Assembly: GCA_963921935.1 (NCBI GenBank)
Contig: OY998177.1
Span: forward strand, 111,902,067-111,966,066
Direction: 5' to 3'
From: Galeruca laticollis
Lineage: Eukaryota; Arthropoda; Insecta; Coleoptera; Chrysomelidae
Length of the DNA: 64,000 nt
Of the stretch, positions 53,870 to 63,915 are shown in pieces (position 1 is the first letter of the stretch; each line of letters opens with the position of its first letter). The notes under the pieces are model-generated. The model saw nothing but the letters and a program-made list of their open reading frames with translations. It searched no databases and was not told the DNA's origin. The translations under genes were made by a program, and so were the position numbers.

Positions 53870-54182
53870 GGTGGAAATACAAGGTTGTCCAAAAAAAAAT
53901 GCAAACCAAAAATTTTTTATGTCTACAGGTATGGAATAAAATTAACAGAAAATAGTTTATCCAGTCAACCAGTACAAAATATAATAGATACGCGGGGTGG
54001 ATAGTCTAGTATTTAAGGACGACTGTAGAATATTGTGATCCAGTGAAAAAGATTCAAATACTCATCGCGTATTTTGTACTGATTGACCAGAACTATTATT
54101 TCCAGTTAATTTTATTCCAGATCTGTGGATATATACAACTTTTGGTAAGCATCGCTTTTGTTGGCCATCTTGTATTTCCACC
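53870..54182. repeat. 313-bp fold-back MITE-like element
   Basis: Begins GGTGGAAATACAAG and ends with its complement CTTGTATTTCCACC. Internal words GGAATAAAATTAAC and CCAGTC/GTACAAAAT are also mirrored, so the arms are ~130 bp. No coding frame. I see no certain target duplication. Confidence 0.6.
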
Positions 54183-54357
54183 CCCGCAGGTACTACTCAG
54201 GTATTGATCTGTGAGTAAGAAGGTACAAATGGAATTAAATTCTTCGTAATAGTACTAATATTTGACATATAATGACATGATATACTATGGAATAGAATGA
54301 TAGAGAATACTTTATTTTTATTTTATATAATATACATATTTGCATATACTTTAATAA

Positions 54358-54637
54358 TTATTCTTCATCACCACCCAGCTCATCTACTCTGCACGGTTCG
54401 TTCTGTAAGAACAAGACAAGAAAGATTGTAGATTTTCAAGGTTAGCTCTTTACCGTATTCGCTCGAATATAAGATACACCTTTTTTTGTAAAATAACATT
54501 TTGAAAATTGGCCCACGTCTTGTATTCGAACACATACCTGTAATAAGAAAATTTTTTATCACCTGAATACCATTATTATTATTGAGCTCAAAAGAATTTT
54601 TACTCAAATCAGCCGAGCCACCAGAACAGTTTATCAT
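54358..54637 (-). CDS. Possible last two exons of an unknown gene
   Basis: Minus-strand exon 54563-54637 (25 codons from an ATG, ends GGTATTCAG with donor GTGATA) joins in phase 0 to 54358-54402 (acceptor GTTCTTACAG; NEPCRVDELGGDEE then TAA). An AATAAA follows ~45 bases after the stop (54311-54316). A 5' exon candidate lies at 57417-57560. The exons are short and no family is recognisable, so this could be chance. Confidence 0.3.
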
Positions 54638-55052
54638 GAAACAAAGTGAAAGCCGAGGTAAAAATTATTTTACATTTTTACACCATGCCATTTCACATTG
54701 TATAGATAGAGTAAATTGGGGTAATATGGCAACATAAAATTCAAATGCCCACATTCTAAGAACCAACGCGCCTAGCTGAAACACGATGGCTGCACGTTAG
54801 AGCTTACACAATATATGTATGTGTTCAGAGTCGCTCGATGCCATATTCACACACAGCGAAAGATTAGAAGTAAAAATGCATAGTGATACTCTATTGCCAT
54901 TTTACCCCATACCATGGGTAATATGGCATCATACGATGAGTAATATGGCAACATGCTATTCTCGTAAGAAATAAAATATTTCATGAAACTGAAAAAAAAA
55001 CTTTATTTTTACAACATTACATATTATATATTACTGAATCTTATGTCTAATC

Positions 55053-56861
55053 TTATGTCTGATCTGGAACACAATCTGCACAATATATGTTTGATGGAGT
55101 ACATATCTCGTGAACCCAATGATTACATTGCACACATTGCAACCAATCACATTTTGGTCCTTTTTTATCAAAATAGTATCCACGGCATTGTGCACAATAT
55201 TCTGATTCATCGTATTCCAATTCTGATTCACCGCTCTCCATTGTAGGCACTTCTAATTCGCTTTCTGATGAACTAGTATCAGGATTAGCATCACGTCTTT
55301 TCTTTTGAGTGAATGTCTTCTTTTTTCCTTTGTTCTCTTTATCGGCCTCATCTTTTTCCATCTTATTTTTTTTACGTTTTAGCTTTGCTGCTTCCTTTTT
55401 GTCTTTAATTTCTCTTTTCTTTCGTTTCTCTGCAATTGTTTCTGGGCATGTAAATAACTGAGCATGCTGCTTTCTCTTCTGACACCCACTTGGACCAGGT
55501 ATAGCTGGAATAGGTACGATCGCTTCAAATGATACTTCGTTGTTATGAATATTATTGACCTCATCATTAGGATTATCTTCAACATTGTTGTCGGCATCAT
55601 CAGGAATAACACCATCAGCATTTTGTTCTAAATTATTGTTCCTAGGAATTGTCGCGGGAGTATGCTGGATGAAAGCATGATCGGGAATTATGGTTGCATT
55701 AAATGGATGGATTCCGCAGGTTCTGAAACCCGAAACCCCGTTTTGAACCGTAGCTGCTTTACACCATGCATTGTTTAAGAGTGCTGGAAACTGTAGCCTA
55801 TTCAATTTCCGACCAGGATGATTATGTATCCAGTTATTACAGGCTTGTGACCAATAGGTTTTTAAAGGTTTGAAAAACGATCTGTCTAGTGGCTGAAGCC
55901 AGTGTGTCGTATGGCTTGGTAGACACAACATGATGACATCGTTGCTTGCGGCTAAATCTAATAATTCTACATCCGAACAGTGCGACGAATGGCCATCTAA
56001 AATGTGCAATACTTTACCTGGCTCTTTTCTGGCAATAAAGTGCTCTCGAAGCCATATTTTAAAAATATCTGTTGTTACATATGCCGATTTTTCATTCATT
56101 ATAACTTTACCCCCAGGAGGCAAACCATCTTCGAACTCTTGTTTTTTCTTCTTGCCTTTAAAGATACAAACGGGAGGAAGAAAATGACCTTCTGCATTAA
56201 CACAGGCTATAACTGACACCGTCTCACCTTTCTCACCACTTGTAACGCAGTTTACGGTTTTGGTGCCTTTAGTGGCAATAACTTTTCCTGGGTTATTGTT
56301 AAGTTGTAGCCCTGATTCATCGATATTAAATATTTTTCTCGGGGTGTTCATTAAGTCATTATCTGTTAATGTTTTCTGCAACAGATCAAAATATCGTTCG
56401 CATTCATTCTTAGACATGCCTTGCGCTCGCGCTATAGACATTCCTTGAGCTTGGCGAATTGACAATTCAGGATGTCTTTTCATAAACGATACAAACCAGT
56501 CATACCCAGCTTGCTTTTTCTCGACATTAAAGGTATTTGAAATATTATTTTGAACCGCAAAAGAAAATGCAATCTTTTTCACATCAACTGATGTAAGTGC
56601 AAATCCATGCTTTTCCATAGTTTGGATGTATTTTACCAAACTTGCTTCATGATCTGAAGTTAGACAACTTTTGCGGCCCAATTTTTCTTTGCGGAGGTTT
56701 CCAGACCGCATTCTTCTCATCAAAGTACGGGCAGGAACGTTATAAGTACAGCTAATTTGGCGAACAGATCCTCTACCATGTCTAAGATCTTCAATGGCAT
56801 TGCCAAGATCTTCTTCTGACCATAAAGCTCTAACGTTTTTCCGAACAAAAGTACGAGGCAT
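55053..56861 (-). CDS. pogo-like transposase with PHD-type finger, 602 aa, intact
   Basis: Starts at ATG 56861, which directly follows a 3' splice site (TTTGGTTTCAG); the extra 52 codons open upstream are intron. Residues ~10-55 are a psq-type helix-turn-helix (SVRQISCTYNVPARTLMRRM), ~70-135 a CENP-B-like second DNA-binding part, and ~175-390 the DDE_1 catalytic domain: D181 (IFNIDESGLQ), D289 (HILDGHSSH) and D326 (HWLQPLDRSFF), with 36 residues between the last two. A Lys/Glu-rich nuclear-localisation-like region spans ~475-525. Residues 556-597 are a C4HC3 finger: C556, C559, C576, C579, H584, C587, C594, C597 with the WLQC motif. It would bind the element ends and move DNA at TA sites in the nucleus. 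All catalytic residues are present and there is no lesion, so it is either a recent copy or under selection. Confidence 0.85.
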   Translation of the reverse strand: MPRTFVRKNVRALWSEEDLGNAIEDLRHGRGSVRQISCTYNVPARTLMRRMRSGNLRKEKLGRKSCLTSDHEASLVKYIQTMEKHGFALTSVDVKKIAFSFAVQNNISNTFNVEKKQAGYDWFVSFMKRHPELSIRQAQGMSIARAQGMSKNECERYFDLLQKTLTDNDLMNTPRKIFNIDESGLQLNNNPGKVIATKGTKTVNCVTSGEKGETVSVIACVNAEGHFLPPVCIFKGKKKKQEFEDGLPPGGKVIMNEKSAYVTTDIFKIWLREHFIARKEPGKVLHILDGHSSHCSDVELLDLAASNDVIMLCLPSHTTHWLQPLDRSFFKPLKTYWSQACNNWIHNHPGRKLNRLQFPALLNNAWCKAATVQNGVSGFRTCGIHPFNATIIPDHAFIQHTPATIPRNNNLEQNADGVIPDDADNNVEDNPNDEVNNIHNNEVSFEAIVPIPAIPGPSGCQKRKQHAQLFTCPETIAEKRKKREIKDKKEAAKLKRKKNKMEKDEADKENKGKKKTFTQKKRRDANPDTSSSESELEVPTMESGESELEYDESEYCAQCRGYYFDKKGPKCDWLQCVQCNHWVHEICTPSNIYCADCVPDQT

Positions 56862-57139
56862 CTGAAACCAAAAAAAAGCAGGTAAGGGTAAGAGTAATAC
56901 GCTCGGGGTAATACGCCGCAGTTGAAAAAATGTGACGCATAATACCCCATATTGCATCTTATGACAAATAAAATCAAAACACATATTTATCATACGTTTA
57001 ACAGAGTGTTCCGCCAAAAAAGAGTAAGGTTATGAATCATTCTTTGACACACTTCTATTAAAATTGACGAAATCTGCTTAAGACTTCCTTCACCACTGTA
57101 TATAACTTAACATTAGAAACTATTTTACACGGTGCTTAC
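56862..57139 (-). other. 5'-UTR intron of the pogo-like transposase
   Basis: 278 bp on the minus strand with donor AAAG|GTAAGC and acceptor TTTCAG|ATG. A non-coding first exon (57140-57315) includes the right inverted end. Splicing is inferred from consensus sites alone. Confidence 0.5.
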
Positions 57140-57315
57140 CTTTATATCGACGTCACTCACTAAAAAACTAATGGTTTCGATTTGCGAATGATTCACGCTT
57201 GTTTTCTGTCTGACACAAATATGGATGAACGACCATTGTTGCCAAATGTTGACTTGGAACGGAAATATCAAACTGCGGCGTATTACCCAGCGCGGCATAT
57301 TCCCCCAATTTACTC

Positions 57316-58872
57316 TATACAAAACGATTTTAATGTAGGTAATCAATCATAAATATCAATAAAATATAGGAGATACGTAACAATATTCAGAATTAAGGTA
57401 AGAAACATTTACATACCTTGTTTTTTCCAAATCCAAACTAGCGATAAAAAATAACCAACCACTTTTGCACGTTTCTAAAACTATGATAACCTAACAACCA
57501 AAATGACGAGGGACGAGGCTAAATCAAACGGTCAAACGCGGCATCGAACAATTAGAGAACAGTGTATGTTTGGTTGCATAGTTTTGCGGGTATGTAATAT
57601 GGAAATCCACTGATGTATGCATTATTTTCTATTATAACATTAAACGTTAAGTCATGAGATATTTGTTGTGTGTTAAAAACATCACGTTTTATGCCGCATT
57701 CGTAATTTTGATTAAAGTAGTCATAGTCTGATACAATTTAGGTATATCTATCTTCTTTCAATTCCACTTAAATAAAACCAAAAATACATTGAACACAGAC
57801 AAAAAATGCGACAGAAAATAATAATAGATATCCATGAATATCATATCAGGAGCTTACGACATTTAAGCATTGAAGGTATTATGTATTATAACTCCCTTCT
57901 CAATAATTTTTATGTGATTATTCAATATATTATCAGTAAAATAGAAAATAATTTTTTTTCCATATCTATGAAATATATTCAGTGGATACCCATTAGATAT
58001 CTTACATGGACTAGATATTCATTGGATATTGGGCTGTTAAGAAGATTGAAATACTCTGGCAGCTATGAAATAAAAATAAGCTATAAGATAAATATCAATA
58101 ATTCTTTTCTTGTTGCAAAAAATTAACTCCATTTCTTAGACGGATCCAGTCTGGAATGTGTTCTTAATCTTCTCTTCCTTGAGCTTTGCTGAAGCTCCCG
58201 ATTTTCTTTTTTGATGAACAATTTAATTTCGTACCTGATATACCTGTCTTTGAATTTTTTTATACAATTAGTCAATCACAAATAAATATCTTCCATTATC
58301 TTCGAATTGGTTACATACTCTTATCAATTCCAATAGTGCCATTTATGTGAAATAAGCTTCAACTGTTGAATAATATGTGATAGAAACATTCCATTGTTTT
58401 CATTTATTCTGTACCCAAAAACCTAATGTATTTTTTCCATTATAATTTTTATACACCCGTAGATTGAGCTGATGTGAAATATTTTTAATGATTAATGCAT
58501 GATATTCAAATTTAATTTTTTTCCCCAATAGTAGTTTTTTCTTTTTTTTCACGGCTAAACAGAGGATAATTGGTTTTCCTCGCGCAAATTACTTTGCCAT
58601 CTGCTTAGTTTCTCATATACCTCAGTTTCTGTTCAGTTAAACTTTTCTCTCTAATTAGTAAATGTTCCTACATTAAGAAACACGTCGAAATTTTTGTGAA
58701 GGGCACTTTGATAATTAGAGCAATTTCCCAAGCGGTCTCCAATAGTTTACAATGACTTTTGTAAATAATAAATATCCAACAAAAACACTGTTTCGTCGGA
58801 AATAATAATTCTTACTTACATCTATTTTGATGTTAAAAAGAATATACCTGAACTACATTATTGAAGTTTATT
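57316..58872. other. No confirmed gene; candidate 5' exon and repeats
   Basis: A minus-strand donor AACAAG|GTATGT at 57415-57417 could end a non-coding exon (57417 to ~57560). 57960-58040 holds GGATAT-type repeats inverted relative to 53.6 kb. 58140-58240 on the minus strand gives a short charged peptide (FIKKENRELQQSSRKRRLRT) that may be LINE ORF1 scrap. The rest is anonymous. Confidence 0.3.
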
Positions 58873-58925
58873 AGGTAGGGGAGAATGGGGTAAAAGCGCC
58901 CATGGGGCAATAGCGTCTTAACCCG
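58873..58925 (+). repeat. Possible solitary end of a pogo-like element
   Basis: TAGGGGAGAATGGGGTAAAA followed by GCGCCCATGGGGCAATAGCG resembles the ends of the two pogo-like elements (TA, then a G-rich start, then repeated GGGGTAA/GGGGCAA words). No matching inverted end was found nearby. Confidence 0.35.
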
Positions 58926-59049
58926 TTTCTCACAAACTATGTTAAGTGGCATAACGACTTCACTATAAGATGATGCAACCGTAGTCAAGATCACAGATAA
59001 CCCACAGATAGATGAGACACTGATTGTGGCGCCATCTAAAGAGCCTGTC

Positions 59050-59282
59050 GAGTAAACAATTGAGTGATGTTGAAAAGACTTCTGTAATTTTAGGGAGTGA
59101 TGTTGAAAAGATTTCAGTAATTTTAGGTTTTGGCGGTATATTCAAATTAACTGTGTTTCAATTATTTTATTTCAAAATAATCATTTATAGTCCATCATTT
59201 AACATTTCATTCAATTTAACTCAATAATGATTAGATGTTGAGTTAAATTAAATAAAATATCAAATGATGGACCATAAATGGT
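59050..59282. repeat. Short tandem duplication and AT-rich hairpin
   Basis: GATGTTGAAAAGA...TAATTTTAGG occurs twice in tandem at 59066-59130. At 59183-59280 two ~42-bp arms are inverted (TAGTCCATCATTTAACATTT versus its complement near GATGGACCATAAATGG) around a ~16-bp loop. The hairpin could be a tiny fold-back element; I see no evidence that it is a microRNA gene. Confidence 0.5.
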
Positions 59283-59328
59283 TAATTAAATTGAAAAAAT
59301 AAAACAGTAATCATATAAACAGTTCATT

Positions 59329-59334
59329 TATTTT
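59329..59334 (-). terminator. Poly(A) signal candidate
   Basis: AATAAA on the minus strand, downstream of the stop at 60000 on the same strand after ~670 bp of AT-rich sequence that would be a 3' UTR. Position fits the proposed last exon at 60000-60103, but AATAAA is frequent by chance here. Confidence 0.3.
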
Positions 59335-59999
59335 GGTATAAAAATACACAACAAATAATCTCTTTCACAAAGTACTTTTCTTAACAAACAGAATGACAAT
59401 AAATAAACTATAGTGTAAAAACGATGCAATAATTAAAAAAGAATTTGAAAAACATACATTTTCTAGATTGGAGTATGATTAGATTTTTAAATAATGTTAA
59501 ATCAAGATAAAACTAGAAAATTATTTATGATAAGTTTATATTAATTTATTATTACACTCGTATAAACACACAGAGCTGGACAAACTACTGGAGTATAACT
59601 GCTTCTTACTTAATAAAAAAAAGTGTTAGCAATGAGTTGTTAACTATCATTTTTAGCAACTTTCTGTGAAAGAAAACATTTGAGTATAATTACTGTGAAT
59701 GTTTGAACAAAAGTAATTGACATATTTTTATGGGAAAAGTTGTTAAATACTGCCCAGCTCTGTAAATACAAGGTGCCAAGTAATTACATATAAGAGTGCT
59801 AAACAGCACTTGTGACTGTACAACATTTAAAATAATATATCTAATATTTCACTTCCCCTTAAAACACATCGTTATTTCTTTACTGGAAGTATTAAATATG
59901 TCTATATCACAAGCTTAAACCTAGTATATTGCATATTTGTATATTTCTACATTTAAAAGCATTCCGTTGTTATGAAACCATCACATAAGGCAGTTTAAG

Positions 60000-60103
60000 T
60001 TACTTTGCAGCTCCTGGCAGTCTATGATTGTCAAAATGTGGCTTAAGGGCTCTTAAAAATCTCACCGTCTCGTGGAAGTCCTTTCTCGTTTCTGGTTTAG
60101 GTT
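60000..60103 (-). CDS. Possible terminal coding exon, unknown gene
   Basis: Minus strand, acceptor TTACTTGTAG at 60104-60110, then two bases plus 34 codons: PKPETRKDFHETVRFLRALK followed by PHFDNHRLPGAAK and TAA. The peptide is rich in charged and aromatic residues and looks like a real protein end. Codon 1 is split, so the previous exon must end one base into a codon. I do not recognise the family. Confidence 0.4.
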
Positions 60104-60370
60104 CTACAAGTAAACACGCAAATATGTTTGAAAATGTATGTCAACAAAAGAAAACAAAATGCGCTTAATATCGAAATAATAAGTTCACACATGTTTTTGT
60201 ACTAAGCAAAAAAAATTTCAAAAAATGTTTGAATATATACATTTGTTTGGTTTTTTAGAATTCCTTTTTTGGAGCTTTTTTATTTTTTGTCTTTATTGGA
60301 TATTTTGGATTTTCGGTTACCGCTAGACCAAATACTTAGACGTAATGCCACAACAAAAGTTAATACTCAC

Positions 60371-60464
60371 TTTCATTTCCCATAAATTGTCACACCATGG
60401 GCTATATATGGAAATCGGCAAGGGGTCAATACCTTCCATCCCATAGCTGGTAGAGGGAATATAG
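60371..60464 (-). CDS. Possible internal coding exon, unknown gene
   Basis: 94 bp on the minus strand with acceptor TTATGTTATAG and donor AAA|GTGAGT. Only one frame is open: YIPSTSYGMEGIDPLPISIY then SPWCDNLWEMK. Its 3' end is phase 0, which does not match the exon at 60000-60103, so either another exon lies between or one of the two is not real. Confidence 0.3.
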
Positions 60465-61169
60465 CTATAACATAAGATAAAACCCAGATTAATATTTTTT
60501 CGATGGATACATTTTAAAATGGAATTTTCTGAGTATGGTGTACACACTAGATATAAATTGAGTGAATGAAAAGACGAGTACTGAGTGTGTCATTTGATTA
60601 AAATTCCAGCTAAGCAAAGAGGGTGTACAAACATATCATTTAGTTGGAAATTTCAAATTAGACGTTTCGTTATGTGAATTACAATTGTACACGCTCTTTA
60701 TAGAGTAATTTTAACAAATTTTATTCAAATAAGGATGTAACATGAAACATTTTATTCCATTGTATGTAGCAGTTACACAGTAAAAATAAGTAGGATTACC
60801 CGAGAACCGGTAAGACCTACTCCTGGAATTGATTATGTATAAATAGAAAAGAATATTAGAGGACCAGAGAAAGTTGACATAGGAGAAAAAGGTTAGCAAA
60901 TATCTAATTTTGAACTAGTGTTCTCATTAAAGAGTGTGCATTGAACAAATGAGAAAAAAGACTGACCCTAGCTTCTGTTCAGGCTCTACTGCTGACACGG
61001 TTCAATTTGAAGAGCAGGTCCTGTGAGGGGTTTCATAAAATTGTAATGAAAGACTAGCGTTAACCGAGAGCAATATCCAACAATGAAAAGTACGAGCCGG
61101 TTCAGATGAATAAAACAAAATTATTTATTAGATTTTATTCTTCTATTATATGTTTTTGCTATTTGTTGA

Positions 61170-61253
61170 TTAAATATTTCGTCTATTCTGGCAGACATCT
61201 AAAATTTCGAACATATCTGGAAAATTCCTGTCATCTGGTATCCCTAGTCGAGC
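61170..61253 (-). pseudogene. Possible short exon or gene fragment
   Basis: Minus strand: TTTTCTTATAG followed by 27 codons (ARLGIPDDRNFPDMFEILDV, then CQNRRNI and TAA). Protein-like composition, but no family recognised. Could be a host exon or transposon scrap. Confidence 0.25.
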
Positions 61254-61876
61254 CTATAAGAAAATGAATTTCCTCTAGAAGTTCTAATGCCATTAAAATT
61301 TTAGACACGCCAACCGAAATAAAATTTTTTTATTCATATTAGGATTTTTGAAAGATCTAGAGGATAAAAGTCCCCATTTCTTGAACTATAACCTTTATTT
61401 TAATTAATTATTAGTAAATCAAATAAGATTGTATTGTTGATCTGCTGTAAATGAAATAGAAAAAAACTTAATTATATGTATTAATTAATTTATTACTAAA
61501 TAGCTATAACCTTGTTTTTCTTATAATTTTTAATAACAATATTCATGAACTCATTAAACGGTAATAATTTCAATTGATAAAATGAATCATCTACAAATCG
61601 CGTTAACAGAAATCATTATCTGTACAGCCTGAGCAAATATATCCAAACGAAGTTGTAAAGCATCTTAGTTCAAAATCTGACCAAGTTTCAGATCCCTGGT
61701 CTTAAGACCGTGAACGTACGACAAAATAGCATTCATCGGTTAAAGTGTGTGTATGAAGATGTAGCTAAGTGTCATTTTATACACTCCTGTGAATTTCTTG
61801 ATTTCGACATAATTTATACAGCTCTCTAGTATAACAATTTTTAGGAAATAATTTGTTAAACGTTCTTGGACTACCT

Positions 61877-62041
61877 CTATGTTTTCTTTTTTGTCGGATA
61901 TAATTCAATATATTTTGTAAAATTATCTAAAACTATTAAAATACTTACATTTCCATTGTTTTCGCTTGGAACTAAATTTGACATGAAATCAATTGACAAT
62001 ATTTCCAGGGGTTTTGTGACAGCAGTTTGACCCCATCGCAT
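61877..62041 (-). pseudogene. Ty3/gypsy integrase scrap
   Basis: 54 codons on the minus strand: RWGQTAVTKPLEILSIDFMS, then VSILIVLDNFTKYIELYP, matching the start of the integrase core (first catalytic Asp in SIDF, then the conserved VLDNFTKY). After a TAG at 61877 the text EVVQERLTNYFLK continues in another frame. The second Asp and the Glu are not found. Old fragment of a gypsy element other than that at 1-2762, because it is in the opposite orientation and far away. Confidence 0.6.
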
Positions 62042-62145
62042 TTTTTTTATGTAGAATCAATAATGTATTTAGCGGCTCCTGATGTAGCTTTAGAAAATAT
62101 CAGGCTTTTAAAAATATATACATTACTAGAGAGTATAATCCAACA

Positions 62146-62606
62146 TTAATGGAGGATATGGAATTCTGAATATTTGTCCTCTATGCAATCGCGCTTAAAA
62201 TGAAACACAACATCAAATCCTGTAAAGGAAGGTATGGTAGTCATAATGATGCACGAATCTATCCCACCTTTACAGTGGCCTTTGGCGGTCATAAAAACTT
62301 TGTACCCTGGAACGGATGGGATTGTTCTAATTGTCAAGGTACGGAACAGGAATGGCACGTACATGTGCCCAGTTGTTAAACTGTGTCGTTTACCCAGTCA
62401 ATAAACTGAAGAGGACATTTTTGTTGTGAATGTTTCATTAAAATTTTAGTTTTCTTCCCCTTCTGGAAATCGAATTTTCCAATTTGCTTAACAAATAATG
62501 GCGGCTCTGTTTGCTTATCTTGGCTTGTGCATGTGCATGAGCACCAATGTTGCAATTTTGTAGATGTAAGGTCATTCTTGGTTAGACATAATTCTTGGCT
62601 AGACAT
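62146..62606 (-). other. Two unassigned minus-strand frames
   Basis: 62376-62606 (76 codons, Lys/Gln-rich, FVKQIGKFDFQKGKKTKILM) and 62146-62364 (72 codons, GYKVFMTAKGHCKGGIDSC) are adjacent and in different frames. They read like protein but match no domain I know. Being upstream of the integrase scrap on the same strand they may be part of a retroelement polyprotein. Confidence 0.25.
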
Positions 62607-62690
62607 GCACAGACACAGTGTATGAAATAAATTATTTTAGTTGAATTAATTCTTTTCTTCGTTTATATATAATAAGCTTGGTGGGCAGGA

Positions 62691-63010
62691 TGTTTTGGCG
62701 TATTCATAACTTTAGTACATACGATCATTTTGGTCGTTTAACAGTAGTAGTAGTAGATATTCGAACCTAGCCGAGAGAGCATTGTTCAAAATTCCGTCGC
62801 TTGTAGCTATCGACCAACCTGTTATTATTTTGCTTTATTATAGTTAATTACGGTGAAAGGAGAAATTGATTCCCTTTTTCCCTCCTCTATCTTACCCTAT
62901 AAATACGAGTATTTTAACAAAAGATTTAAGGATTTACAAGCTGCCGTTGCTTTAGGTAAGATTAATTTATTATGTAGTCCAGATTTATTCATATAAAAAT
63001 AGAGACTATT
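62691..63010 (+). repeat. Possible solo or terminal LTR
   Basis: A purine-rich GGTGGGCAGGA precedes TGTTTTGGCG at about 62690, and a TATA-like CCCTATAAATACGAG lies ~200 bp downstream at 62894-62908. This order (polypurine tract, TG, promoter) is LTR-like. No second copy and no clear end are seen. Confidence 0.3.
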
Positions 63011-63217
63011 CTTTTGTGTCATATTAATTAGGTTAACTTAGTTGAGTGTTTGATCAGTTATTATAGCAACAATATTTTTGTAAAAAATTGATAACCTGGG
63101 ATATCAAATATCAGTTTCATTATCTATAACACAAAAATGAAAAAGTATGTTCTTCTCAGTTCAGTAGTTCGAAGGAAATAGCAACGTCTTATTTTGAGTG
63201 ACCAGATATGACAAATA

Positions 63218-63537
63218 CAGGGTGTCCCGGGACTAATGGGAAAAAAGTCAGGAGCGTATAATCTGAGCCAAAATAATGTTAGTACTTCATATAAACTTTT
63301 TCTATGCAGGCTCTTGTTTTCGAGTTATAGTCCTCCAAAGTTTCCATTTTGAATTTGGTTTTTATTTTTATTTTTTGAACCAGTTATTTGATCTTTATAA
63401 ACTTCACGGTGAAGCTATAATATACGTGTAAGTTTATTTTGGTGAGGTAAACAGATTTACCGTAGAGCCTTGAAGCCAGGGACGGACTACTCGCAATGGT
63501 TAGTGATCCAAAAATTTTGCAGGGATGGCACTCCCTG
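63218..63537. mobile_element. TA-flanked small element or mariner-type end
   Basis: Starts CAGGGTGTCCCGGGAC and ends GGCACTCCCTG; the ends are inverted over about 10 of 16 bases and each is next to TA (63216-63217 and 63538-63539). Either a ~320-bp non-autonomous element, or the left start is the end of the mariner-type transposon whose transposase is at 63916-64000. Confidence 0.45.
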
Positions 63538-63539
63538 TA

Positions 63540-63915
63540 TGAAATTATCTAAATGCACTTCCCCACACATTAAGCTAACGAAAAGGTACTCTTGTTAGAA
63601 TTCGATAAAATGAGCCGTTTGGCTAATATTTACAGTTTTATTAATGCACTACGTACCAATTTACCTAACTAACTTACTAATACGATGTCCAACATTTTCA
63701 TACAGTACTACAAAAAAATGATTTGATGAAAGCAGATGATAAAAACAATAAGAACTTATTTAATGAGAATGAAATAGGTACGCAAACAACGTAATTAGTT
63801 GCTTTTAATAAAAATTACGAACACAACATTATCAAACTATTAAGAAAACCTCAATAAACACAAGTTATAAAACATTAGACTAAAGCTAATTACTAAACAA
63901 CAACAAAAACTAACG
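63540..63915. other. No gene recognised
   Basis: AT-rich; probably 3' flank of the transposase frame that starts at the right edge. Confidence 0.3.

Larger units (their letters stand above)
54709..57315 (-). mobile_element. pogo/Tigger-like DNA transposon 2, apparently complete
   Basis: 2607 bp bounded by inverted GAGTAAATTGGGG ends, each next to TA (54707-54708 and 57316-57317). Near both ends the motif GGGTAATATGGCA or close variants recurs (54715, 54894 inverted, 54916, 54939; right side 56900, 56937 inverted, 57271 inverted), as expected for transposase-binding sites. A single transposase gene with a 5'-UTR intron is inside. No internal insertion or stop. Confidence 0.85.

Noticed and set aside
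56862..57017. N-terminal extension of the 602-aa transposase frame by 52 codons
   Set aside because: A consensus 3' splice site lies directly before ATG 56861, a matching donor lies at 57139, and the extension has no similarity to the family N-terminus.
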